NCBI GenBank assembly: GCA_955652155.1
Contig: CATPAT010000166.1
Location: forward strand, 1-8,572
Direction: 5' to 3'
DNA from: an uncultured Chthoniobacterales bacterium
GTDB lineage: Bacteria > Verrucomicrobiota > Verrucomicrobiia > Chthoniobacterales > UBA10450
DNA length: 8,572 nucleotides
Shown: one piece after another, positions 1 to 6,467 of the stretch
Layout: every line of letters begins with the position of its first letter
How positions within the stretch are numbered: the first letter of the stretch is position 1
The notes under the pieces: model-generated
What the model saw: the letters and a program-made list of their open reading frames with translations, nothing else
Told to the model about the DNA's origin: nothing
Databases searched by the model: none
Made by a program: the position numbers and the translations under genes

Positions 1-1121
1 TCTGGCTGCTCTCCATCACCGTCATCGCGTTGGGCGGAATGTTCACGACCACGAATATCTCCTACGCCATCGGTCCAAGTGCTGCCTGGATGCCGAACAG
101 CAAATTGTGCGTGTCGCTAATTAGCTCGGCGCTGGTCGCCGGTCTCGGCTGGACCTGTATTCGTGGCTTGTCGTTAGGCAAATGGCTGCACAATGTTGGC
201 GCGTTCGCCATGCTTCTGGTTTACGGCGCGCTGATTTGCCTGCCCTTGCTCGGTCTCGTTCGTGGCGAATTGAAAAGCTATCAACCGCTCCAGCTCGCGC
301 TGCCCACCATGTCGATCTTCTATTGCTTTAATATTTTCAGCAAACTCTCTGTCGGCGCATTGAGTGGATTTGAATACGTCGCCATTCTCGCCGGGGAAAC
401 GCGCGCTCCGGCGCGAGACATCGGTCGCTCGGTCATTATCGCTTCGCCGGTCATCGCATTAATGTTTATTCTCGGCACCAGCTCGGTCTTGGCGTTTATC
501 GGGAACAATCCGATCGATCTCATCGGTCCGGTGCCGCAAACATTGCGATTGGGCCTGCGTTCGTTTCCCATCGCCGGCGCCATTGCTTCGGTCGGCATTT
601 TGTTGATGGCGACGCGAACAATTTCATCGACCAGCGTTCACGTGACCGGGAGCTCACGATTGCCAATGGTCGCAGGTTGGGACCAACTTTTGCCGAACTG
701 GTTCTCGCGTTTGCATCCGCGCTACAAAACGCCAGTGAACTCGATCATTTTCGTTGGCGCGACCACGCTGGTCATCGCGATTTCCAGTCAGATCGGCGCC
801 AGCATCCAGGAAGCGTTTCAACTCGTCGATAACGCTGCGAATGTTTTTTACGGCATTGTCTACTTCATGATGTTCGCGATTCCGATCTTTGGCGCCGGCG
901 CGATTCGTTCTGGTGCACCGATCTGGCTGCGAATCGCCGCGATTTGCGGCGCCGGCGTCTCGTTGTCCGCGATTTTTTTTACGGTCTATCCGATCATCGA
1001 CGTTCCGAGCCCGCTGAGCTTCGCCGTGAAGATTATTGCCGTAACCGCAATCGCGAATGCGATCGGCGTCGGCATTTACCTGATCGGCAAACGCAAACGC
1101 CGCTACGATTTACAAGGATGA
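1..1121 (+). CDS. APC-superfamily amino acid permease, C-terminal part (5' truncated by window)
   Basis: The reading frame is open from position 3, with no start needed inside the window, and ends at TGA 1119-1121, giving about 372 codons. APC-family transporters are usually 430-500 residues, so roughly the first one or two membrane helices are missing. The protein is almost entirely hydrophobic segments. The best family marker is the GFEYVAILAGETRAPARDIGR stretch near nucleotides 366-428, matching the conserved 'GFE...GE...NPxRxIPRA' loop of amino acid/polyamine antiporters. It ends in a short basic tail (KRKRR). It is inferred to move an amino acid or amine across the inner membrane; the substrate cannot be read from the sequence. 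A TTG at 30 and an ATG at 39 are internal, because the upstream codons (WLLSITVIA) continue the same helix. It converges on cutA, with 19 bp between stop codons. Confidence 0.85.
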   Translation, partial: WLLSITVIALGGMFTTTNISYAIGPSAAWMPNSKLCVSLISSALVAGLGWTCIRGLSLGKWLHNVGAFAMLLVYGALICLPLLGLVRGELKSYQPLQLALPTMSIFYCFNIFSKLSVGALSGFEYVAILAGETRAPARDIGRSVIIASPVIALMFILGTSSVLAFIGNNPIDLIGPVPQTLRLGLRSFPIAGAIASVGILLMATRTISSTSVHVTGSSRLPMVAGWDQLLPNWFSRLHPRYKTPVNSIIFVGATTLVIAISSQIGASIQEAFQLVDNAANVFYGIVYFMMFAIPIFGAGAIRSGAPIWLRIAAICGAGVSLSAIFFTVYPIIDVPSPLSFAVKIIAVTAIANAIGVGIYLIGKRKRRYDLQG

Positions 1122-1137
1122 CCGGTTAAAGCGGTCA
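1119..1137. terminator. Small hairpin between convergent genes, possible bidirectional terminator
   Basis: TGACCG (1119-1124) pairs perfectly with CGGTCA (1132-1137) around a 7-nt loop, GTTAAAG. The hairpin starts on the permease stop codon and fills most of the 19-bp gap before the cutA stop. There is no T-run on either side, so a classical intrinsic terminator is not shown; placement between two convergent genes is the main argument. Confidence 0.3.
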
Positions 1138-1140
1138 CGT

Positions 1141-1461
1141 TCAGCGGCAACTTTCGGCAACCCAGCGCAAATATTCGGGTAAGCCATCGGAGACTGGAAA
1201 GAAGATGATCTCGGGAACTTCGTAGGGATGAAGCGAGCGCACTTTTTCCTGAAAAGCTGACTGTCGATCTTCGCTCAACTTAAAGATAACGAGCGTTTCG
1301 TTTCCGGTTTCGACTTTGCCTTTCCAGCGGTAAATCGATTCGACCGCGGGCAAAATGTTTGCGCAGGCCGCGAATTTTTCAGTGACGACACGATTTGAAA
1401 TGCGTTGAGCCGTCTCGCGATCCGGGAACGTGCTTAGGGCGAGCAGAACTCTTTCCGCCAT
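1141..1461 (-). CDS. cutA: CutA1-like divalent-cation tolerance protein
   Basis: The 106-residue product is the usual length for CutA, a small trimeric PII-like cytoplasmic protein linked to copper/divalent-metal tolerance in E. coli, though its biochemical role remains uncertain. Family signatures are clear: AACANILPAVESIYRWKGKVE (residues 31-51, with Cys33 and Trp46) and LHPYEVPEI (77-85), followed by GLPEYLRWV near the C-terminus. The ATG is at 1461-1459, three bases after the mnmA stop (TGA CAA ATG). No strong Shine-Dalgarno is visible, so reinitiation or coupling with mnmA is likely. It is the last gene of a minus-strand run and converges on the permease. Its functional relation to the tRNA and DNA enzymes upstream is unknown; CutA sits in many unrelated operons. 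Confidence 0.95.
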   Translation of the reverse strand: MAERVLLALSTFPDRETAQRISNRVVTEKFAACANILPAVESIYRWKGKVETGNETLVIFKLSEDRQSAFQEKVRSLHPYEVPEIIFFPVSDGLPEYLRWVAESCR

Positions 1462-1464
1462 TTG

Positions 1465-2583
1465 TCAGGCAGAGACAAGCGATTCGATCTGCCTCGCCGG
1501 CTCGCTCCGGCATATCCAACCGCCCCCGATGACGACGTCGCCATCGTAAATTACCGCGGCCTGTCCGGGGGTGATCGCGCGTTGCGGTTCATGCAAACGA
1601 ATCTGAGCGCGATGATTCTCAAGCGAGGTAACGGTCGCCGGTGTGCCGGGATGGCTATAACGAATCTTCACTGTCGCATCGACATCTTCATCGGGAAGCT
1701 CACGCGCAATCCAATTCGTCCGGTCGATTTCGAATTCGTCGCAAACCAAATCGTCAACATCGCCCACAATTACGCGGTTTGTCTCCGCATCGAGATCTAC
1801 CACGTAACGGGGCTTGGCCGACCCGCCGGGAAGTCCTTTGCGCTGCCCAATCGTGAACAGCTCGATCCCGTCATGTTTGCCCACAAAGTTTCCCTCCACA
1901 TCGTAAATTTCGCCGCGATGAAATTCGTTTTCGCCGAGATGCGATCGAAGAAACGCTTTGTAATCATTTCCGGGCACGAAACAGATTTCCTGACTGTCGA
2001 TCTTGTCGGCAACTTTCAGGCCTAACGAGCGCGCGATTTTCCTGATCTCGGGTTTACGCATCGTTCCAAGCGGAGTCAGCGCGCGGCAGAGCTGCGGCTG
2101 GCGCAAGCTGAAGAGAAAATAGGATTGGTCTTTGCGCGGATCGATGCCTTTGCGCAAAACCGCGCGATCGCGGTGATGCTCGATAATGGCGTAATGGCCC
2201 GTCGCGATGAAATCGCAGCCAAGCGCTTCAGCTTTGCCCCAGAGATTACCGAACTTGAGTTTCTCGTTGCACATGACGCAGGGATTCGGCGTCCGACCCG
2301 CTTGATATTCACTCGTGAAATAATCGATCACCGTGCGCTCAAACTGGTCGGCTTCATCGACCACGTAATGGGGAATGCCTAATGAATGGGCGACGGCGCG
2401 CGCGTCGGCGACCGCTTGCGGACCGCAGCATTTGTCCTCCGCGCGCGAGATGCAATCTTGCGGCCAGACTTTCATCGTCACCCCAATGACGTCGTAGCCT
2501 TGCTCGCGCAGTAAATAGCCGGCGACACTCGAGTCGACTCCGCCGCTCATTCCAAGCAAAACACGCTTCCTGTTCCGATTCAT
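1465..2583 (-). CDS. mnmA: tRNA-specific 2-thiouridylase MnmA (TrmU)
   Basis: This cytoplasmic enzyme adenylates and then thiolates U34 of Lys, Glu and Gln tRNAs, taking sulfur from a relay. Counting from the ATG at 2583-2581 it has 372 residues, typical for the family. Visible motifs are the PP-loop GMSGGVDSS (11-19), NPCVMCNEKLKFG (100-112) holding the catalytic cysteine C105, ATGHYA (127-132), and SQEICFVPG (197-205) with the second active-site cysteine C201. The C-terminal domain continues to GGGWI (353-357). E. coli MnmA has Asp two residues before the Val-Leu/Met-Cys where this protein has C102, so three cysteines (102, 105, 201) could hold an iron-sulfur cluster. A TTG at 2586 is in frame, but the ATG overlaps the upstream stop as TGATG, which favours the ATG and coupled translation with the glycosylase gene. 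It is followed by cutA after 3 bp. Confidence 0.96.
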   Translation of the reverse strand: MNRNRKRVLLGMSGGVDSSVAGYLLREQGYDVIGVTMKVWPQDCISRAEDKCCGPQAVADARAVAHSLGIPHYVVDEADQFERTVIDYFTSEYQAGRTPNPCVMCNEKLKFGNLWGKAEALGCDFIATGHYAIIEHHRDRAVLRKGIDPRKDQSYFLFSLRQPQLCRALTPLGTMRKPEIRKIARSLGLKVADKIDSQEICFVPGNDYKAFLRSHLGENEFHRGEIYDVEGNFVGKHDGIELFTIGQRKGLPGGSAKPRYVVDLDAETNRVIVGDVDDLVCDEFEIDRTNWIARELPDEDVDATVKIRYSHPGTPATVTSLENHRAQIRLHEPQRAITPGQAAVIYDGDVVIGGGWICRSEPARQIESLVSA

Positions 2584-3197
2584 CAAAGCGAAGAACTTCG
2601 ATCAATCGACGATCGAGTCAACGAGCGAACTGGAACGCTGACGTATTTGCTGCCCCGAACGGTAAATCGCCAGGGATGATGGGCCGATCGGGTGACGCCA
2701 ATTCGTTCGTCGGCGACAACGTCGACATCTTGGCCGCGGGAGCGGGCAAAGCAATGGCGCGGATCGAGGCAAAGATTCATTTGATGATGTCGATTCGTGA
2801 TGTCGAAGGCCTTCGTCAGTTTCCCCGGGCCGGAACAAAGCCGCCGTTCATCGTCAACGCCGCGCCGTTTTTTCATTCGTTCGATTCCACTGAGCGGCTG
2901 CAGCGCGCGAATCAAGACGAAGCCATTGCTTGCACCCTTCACCAGCACATTCAACATCCAGTGCGCGCCGTAACTGAAATAAATATAAGCCGCGCCAGGT
3001 TTGTTCCGCTCGATGAATGCGCGAGCGCTCGGACGTGAGAAAGTATGGCAGGCTTCATCGTCTTCCGCCAAATACGCCTCGGTTTCGACAATTGTTCCGG
3101 CGCAGGTCCCCCAGACTAGCTCCTCCCCGACCAGCTCGCGGGCGCATATGATCGGCTCCCGTCGAAAAAAAGTTGTTCGAATGATTCGGCGTCTCAC
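2583..3197 (-). CDS. 3-methyladenine DNA glycosylase, AAG/MPG family
   Basis: This enzyme excises alkylated or deaminated purines (3-methyladenine, 7-methylguanine, hypoxanthine) in base-excision repair. The 204-residue length fits bacterial members. All key residues of human AAG can be placed: the IVETEAY motif (36-42) gives catalytic Glu40 and the stacking/intercalating Tyr42, then His51, Tyr76 in YFSYGAHW, and Arg97 in VLIRALQPL. LCSGPGKLTKA (120-130) and the C-terminal PWRFTVRGSKYVSV (175-188) also match the family. The start is GTG at 3197-3195, the only usual start codon between the upstream gene's TAG (same frame, 16 codons earlier) and the conserved region. The last 16 or so residues are Ser/Arg-rich and look unconstrained. 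Its stop overlaps the mnmA start by one base. The Shine-Dalgarno is poor. Confidence 0.94.
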   Translation of the reverse strand: MRRRIIRTTFFRREPIICARELVGEELVWGTCAGTIVETEAYLAEDDEACHTFSRPSARAFIERNKPGAAYIYFSYGAHWMLNVLVKGASNGFVLIRALQPLSGIERMKKRRGVDDERRLCSGPGKLTKAFDITNRHHQMNLCLDPRHCFARSRGQDVDVVADERIGVTRSAHHPWRFTVRGSKYVSVPVRSLTRSSIDRSSSL

Positions 3198-3242
3198 ACC
3201 TGCAACTGCCTCGCTTCGGGATGGATGGAAACAGGAGGTCTG

Positions 3243-4031
3243 CTAAAACCCTGGTGCCTTGTAGTAAACCGGAAGCTTCACGTCACACGCTACCGGTTTT
3301 CCATCGCGGAACGCAGGAATAAATTTCGCTTTGCTCATATCTTCGAATGCAGCGTCGCCGAATCCGAGAAATGACGGCTGCTCGCTCACGAGCTTGAGAT
3401 CTTGCAAATTGCCGGTTGCATCTACTTTTAATTGCAGTTCGGCTGACCCGTCGACTGGCACCGGCGCATCTTCACCGGCCGGATAATGAAAGCCGCTGAA
3501 CTTCGAATCGCCTCCCCAAAATGGTTGTGGACCGATAAAATCGCTTTCTTTTACCAGCTCCGTCCGTTCCTGATTCGAAAAGATGCGCAGCCGCGGCTTG
3601 TCATTAACGATCGCGAAGGTCACCGTGCCATAATAAATCGCGCCCATCGGCATGTGATTGTAGATGGCGGGGGTAAATTTCGGATTTGCCGCGGCCGATA
3701 ATTTCTTGAGTAGTTCTCGCTCGAGTAATTTCGAATCTGGCGTGCCGCGATAGGTCGAGACCGAAACGACGCCGCCGTCTTTTCTGACGTAGCAAGAAAA
3801 CATGATCGCCGCGTCCTTTTGCCCTTGTTTGATCAAGCCGGCGGAGTCGATCCGATTAATCAAGGCATCAGGTCCGGTGCCGAGCAGGATCGGCCGAAAC
3901 ATCGGCAAATCCGCAGTCTGCGTCGACGGGACATTAACCTGCGACCAGCCAAGATCGACAATCGACAATAGAATGACGGTGGAAATGCCGAAAACACGCA
4001 TGGGCAGATACGCAACCGAAACGGCGGCCAT
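3243..4031 (-). CDS. Exported/anchored protein with two TonB C-terminal-like segments
   Basis: This is a 262-residue protein of unknown specific role. Residues 12-31 form a hydrophobic N-terminal segment ending in GWSQ, read as a signal peptide or single anchor. The C-terminal part (about 195-257) has the TonB_C pattern: GSAELQLKVDATGNLQDLKLVS, then FGDAAFEDMSKAKFIPAFRDGKPV, then a final VKLPVYY. Residues about 73-150 look like a second, more diverged copy (FSCYVRKDGGVVSVSTYRGTPDSKLLERELL, then KFTPAIYNHMPMGAIYYGTVTF). There is no Pro-rich spanner, so it is probably not a classical TonB energy transducer; a periplasmic protein using this fold is the safer reading. Starts: ATG at 4031 is used here, TTG at 4037 would add two residues, and ATG at 4001 would still leave a good signal. 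It lies 24 bp after the nucleotidase stop and 45 bp before the glycosylase start. Confidence 0.75.
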   Translation of the reverse strand: MAAVSVAYLPMRVFGISTVILLSIVDLGWSQVNVPSTQTADLPMFRPILLGTGPDALINRIDSAGLIKQGQKDAAIMFSCYVRKDGGVVSVSTYRGTPDSKLLERELLKKLSAAANPKFTPAIYNHMPMGAIYYGTVTFAIVNDKPRLRIFSNQERTELVKESDFIGPQPFWGGDSKFSGFHYPAGEDAPVPVDGSAELQLKVDATGNLQDLKLVSEQPSFLGFGDAAFEDMSKAKFIPAFRDGKPVACDVKLPVYYKAPGF

Positions 4032-4055
4032 TTTCAACCGTAATCTCGAGTAATT

Positions 4056-5669
4056 TTAGGCCGCGGCGCGTCGATTTTGGGAGACGACCTTGTGAACCAC
4101 CTGGTGGCGCCGGAAATAGTCAATTATTGCGTCCCGCGTCTGGATTGGATGAAAAGTGCAGCGCGTCGCGGGCATCTCGAGCAATGCGCGTAATTTCATA
4201 AATCGGTGGCCGCCGCTGCGCGAATCGAAGGTATTGAAGGCGATCGAGTAACGTTTGCCGCGCTCAAGTGTGCGCCCATCGGCGAGTCGCATGGCCGTGA
4301 TTCGCCGTTCATAACCAACTCCTTCGGTTTCAATTTCAAACCCGATCAGGTTTCGTGGCTCCCTGCTCGCATAAACTTCTTCCATGACTGTTTTGATCTC
4401 CTCGGGTGTGAGCTGTGCCGTGACTAGATAATTTTCAAAAGGAATGAGGCCCCAAATGTCATTGATGGTTTTCGGACCGGCCACAAAGTTGTTCGTCTCA
4501 TCGAAAACGCCGTGCATTGTACCATCCACTGCGGTGGCGCGTTCCCGTAACGCTTCCGAAATGGCTGCGCCGATCAGCGCTTCGACATCGCTCGGTTGAC
4601 CTGGACGACCGCGCACGCGGAGCGTTTCCGCCAAAGTACCGATTGGTTGGGCCAGGACACTAGCGGATTCGTCGAGATGCGGTTTGGCACGTGAAAGGAC
4701 GACATGATCGAGACCAACGCGATTGTTCATCCGTTCGCATCGCGCTTCCCGACGTAATAATTTTTTTGAAGCGCGGTCGAATGCGAGATCGAGCCGTCCG
4801 ACGTGAATGCCGAAATGATCGGCCTGGGTCAGAAGCACGCCGTTTGCAATACGGCTCGGAATCGTTTGGTGCGTGTGCCCGGCAATAAACGCCGTGACTT
4901 GAGGAAACTCCGTGGTTAGCGCGACGACGGTATTGGCGAAATCATCTCCGCCACTGCGCGGTTTCAAGCCCATATGACCTGTCAGCACAATCGCCTCCGC
5001 CCCGTCATACTTCGCCTTTGTGATCGCGCGACGGACTGGTTCCACCGAATATTCAAAATCGAAGCCTCGGATAAATTCCGGGCGGAACCAAAACGGCATT
5101 CCCGGCGTGGTCACCCCGATAATGGCGATTTTGATCCCATCGATTTCCTTCAAGATATAAGGCCGAACTTTTGCGAATGGATTTCCCGAATCCAAAGTTT
5201 CGCCGCTGGATTTTCCTTCCATTGACATGTTTGCTGCCAACACCGGCATTTTGGATTTTGTCAGCGCGTTCATGAACGGCTCCACGCCCCAATCGAATTC
5301 GTGATTGCCGACAATCCAGGCGTCGTATGTCAAATGATTGAAGAGATCGATCATGAGCGCGCCGTTCGTACGCAAACTGACGTCGGTTCCCTGGTAAACG
5401 TCGCCGATGTCGATCAAGAGCGAATTCCGATTTTGCCGGCGCCAGCGCCGAATTTGGGTGACGCAACGCGCGAAGCCGCCGAGGTCCGCATTTCCTGCGT
5501 AATCACTCGTGGGCAGAATATGTCCGTGTAGATCGGTCGTGTGGAGGATTGAGATTTGAACCACGTCTTCGTTCAGCGTAGCCGCTGAGCGCGCGATTGG
5601 CGGCGCCGCGCAAAACAATCCGGCTCGCCCGATCATCTCAAGGAACGCGCGCCGAGTGGGGGAACTCAC
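4056..5669 (-). CDS. Tat-exported 5'-nucleotidase / UshA-like metallophosphoesterase
   Basis: The 537-residue, two-domain enzyme is inferred to hydrolyse nucleotides or related phosphoesters in the periplasm. The N-terminus carries a twin-arginine signal (TRRAFLE, residues 5-11) followed by a hydrophobic stretch to about residue 30. The calcineurin-like domain shows all metal-site blocks: HTTDLHGH (43-50, Asp46 and His48), DIGDVYQG (87-94, Asp90), GNHEFDWG (121-128, Asn122 and His123), LTGHMG (229-234, His232) and AGHTHQT (263-269, His265 and His267, within a residue). The C-terminal 5'-nucleotidase domain shows LIPFENYL (408-415) and FNTFDSRSGG (478-487), the region that stacks the base in UshA. 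The start is GTG at 5669-5667; an in-frame TAA lies immediately upstream, and the next ATG (residue 12) would lose the Tat motif. No Shine-Dalgarno is seen. It is the first gene of the minus-strand run. Exact substrate is unknown. Confidence 0.92.
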   Translation of the reverse strand: MSSPTRRAFLEMIGRAGLFCAAPPIARSAATLNEDVVQISILHTTDLHGHILPTSDYAGNADLGGFARCVTQIRRWRRQNRNSLLIDIGDVYQGTDVSLRTNGALMIDLFNHLTYDAWIVGNHEFDWGVEPFMNALTKSKMPVLAANMSMEGKSSGETLDSGNPFAKVRPYILKEIDGIKIAIIGVTTPGMPFWFRPEFIRGFDFEYSVEPVRRAITKAKYDGAEAIVLTGHMGLKPRSGGDDFANTVVALTTEFPQVTAFIAGHTHQTIPSRIANGVLLTQADHFGIHVGRLDLAFDRASKKLLRREARCERMNNRVGLDHVVLSRAKPHLDESASVLAQPIGTLAETLRVRGRPGQPSDVEALIGAAISEALRERATAVDGTMHGVFDETNNFVAGPKTINDIWGLIPFENYLVTAQLTPEEIKTVMEEVYASREPRNLIGFEIETEGVGYERRITAMRLADGRTLERGKRYSIAFNTFDSRSGGHRFMKLRALLEMPATRCTFHPIQTRDAIIDYFRRHQVVHKVVSQNRRAAA

Positions 5670-5915
5670 TTACATCGACATATCAATATCAGCGACCGGA
5701 CACAATTTGAATTTGAGACCGGATTAACAGGATTTGTGGCGCCCACGACCTCTGGCCTCCTCTCCCTGAAGGAGAGAATGGAGCGCGTGGGAGGCGCGAC
5801 ATGGCCGGCGTAGCCGCGAGGTAGCGGTCGAGCGCTGCGGGAGCAACCGAGATACAATTGAGGTGAGGGTTTTTGTTTAAATCGGTGTTAGTCTTGTAAA
5901 TCCTATCTAGTTCGT
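5670..5915. other. Divergent intergenic region with patchwork of short repeat-like pieces
   Basis: This 246-bp stretch separates the minus-strand nucleotidase from the plus-strand VOC gene and should hold both promoters, though I could not assign convincing -35/-10 boxes. It contains a GGATTAACAGGATTT piece (5721-5735) and an inverted AAATCCT (5898-5904). It also has a hairpin CTCTCC-CTGAA-GGAGAG (5760-5776), a second small hairpin CCGC-GAGGTA-GCGG (5814-5827), and an AATTGAGGTGAGGGT tail (5856-5870). From memory these resemble fragments of dispersed intergenic repeats in several bacterial phyla. No gene is supported here: a 63-codon minus-strand frame across it has no homology signature and follows the repeat pieces. 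Confidence 0.5.
5760..5776. repeat. Short hairpin repeat (CTCTCC / GGAGAG)
   Basis: A 6-bp perfect stem, CTCTCC (5760-5765) and GGAGAG (5771-5776), surrounds the loop CTGAA. Together with the downstream AATTGAGGTGAGGGT piece it resembles two halves of a common small intergenic repeat separated by about 80 bp of other sequence. That relation is recalled, not tested. Confidence 0.4.
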
Positions 5916-6317
5916 ATGGATCTCGAAGGCATTGATCACGTCGCGATGAGCATGCGCGATGTCGAACGCGCCGCGCAATGGTACATCGACGTCCTCGGTT
6001 TCGAGCGCCGTTTTTCGGAAATGTGGGACGGCGTACCGGTTTTTGTCGGCAAAGGCAGAACGGCGATTGCGCTATTCCCGGTTAGCGGGAAGGAAAGCTC
6101 AGCACGGTCTGAGCGCGGCGGCGTTCGAATGCTTCATCTGGCATTTCGCGCCAATCGGAAAAGCTTTTTGGCTGCTCAGGAAGAATTGAAACAGCGCGGT
6201 ATTCGATTCGAATTTCAGGACCACGAGATTTCGCACTCCATTTATTTCTCCGATCCCGATGGCCACAAACTCGAGATCACGACCTATGAGTTGGACGGGG
6301 TCGCGTCGACGCGTTGA
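5916..6317 (+). CDS. VOC-superfamily (glyoxalase/bleomycin-resistance fold) protein
   Basis: This 133-residue single-domain protein carries the paired beta-alpha-beta-beta-beta units of the vicinal oxygen chelate fold. The first unit opens with GIDHVAMSMRDVERAAQWYIDVLGFE (5-30). The second opens with RMLHLAFRA (71-79) and closes with IYFSDPDGHKLEITTYE (109-125). Likely metal ligands are His8, His74 and Glu120, the usual H/H/E set. This supports metal-dependent chemistry on a small molecule (glyoxalase-, epimerase- or dioxygenase-type, or fosfomycin-type thiol transfer), but the substrate cannot be inferred. The start is ATG 5916; no good Shine-Dalgarno is visible. It stands alone: the upstream gene is divergent, and 150 bp with an operator-like palindrome separates it from the next cassette. 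The IYFSDPDGHKLE ending is the strongest family marker. Confidence 0.9.
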   Translation: MDLEGIDHVAMSMRDVERAAQWYIDVLGFERRFSEMWDGVPVFVGKGRTAIALFPVSGKESSARSERGGVRMLHLAFRANRKSFLAAQEELKQRGIRFEFQDHEISHSIYFSDPDGHKLEITTYELDGVASTR

Positions 6318-6321
6318 TTTT

Positions 6322-6333
6322 GGGACAGGGGAC
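6322..6333 (+). repeat. Short GGGACA/GGGGAC direct repeat after VOC gene
   Basis: Two near-identical units (GGGACA then GGGGAC) lie just after the VOC stop codon and are followed by GTTCC. I recall GGGACAGGGGAC strings as part of dispersed repeats in some genomes, but the copy here is too short to classify. No terminator with a T-run is visible behind the VOC gene. Confidence 0.25.
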
Positions 6334-6376
6334 GTTCCGAAGAAAAAATTTGTCAAAAAAAGCTTGCGTGTGAACT

Positions 6377-6400
6377 AGTGTTATAGTTAACTATAACACT
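6377..6400. promoter_or_regulatory. 24-bp perfect palindrome, probable operator of the GntR/YtrA-type repressor
   Basis: The half-site AGTGTTATAGTT (6377-6388) is followed directly by its exact reverse complement (6389-6400); bases 6376 and 6401 no longer pair. GntR-family operators are inverted repeats with outer GT...AC steps, and YtrA-type regulators commonly bind next to their own operon, so this is the expected kind of site. It ends 67 bp before the repressor start. Its inner TATAAC (6392-6397), with TGTGAA 17 bp upstream (6369-6374), could form a promoter overlapped by the operator, which would allow direct occlusion. The promoter boxes are weak matches; the palindrome itself is certain. 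Confidence 0.8.
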
Positions 6401-6467
6401 TAAATGAGACTCAGCGAACCAAGCGGGACCTCGAACCTCTTCCGGAAGGGCCATCGGGAACACAGGG

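Noticed and set aside
1462..2025. 187-codon plus-strand open frame opposite mnmA
   Set aside because: It lies wholly antisense to a well-supported mnmA, has no recognisable motif and follows the codon-position shadow of the real gene.
3233..3239. Perfect AGGAGGT Shine-Dalgarno-like string on the plus strand
   Set aside because: No start codon and no gene on the plus strand follow it; it lies in the gap between two minus-strand genes.
5666..5857. 63-codon minus-strand frame overlapping the nucleotidase start
   Set aside because: It runs through the repeat-like intergenic pieces, has no motif, and its apparent 4-bp overlap with the nucleotidase is not enough to support a gene.
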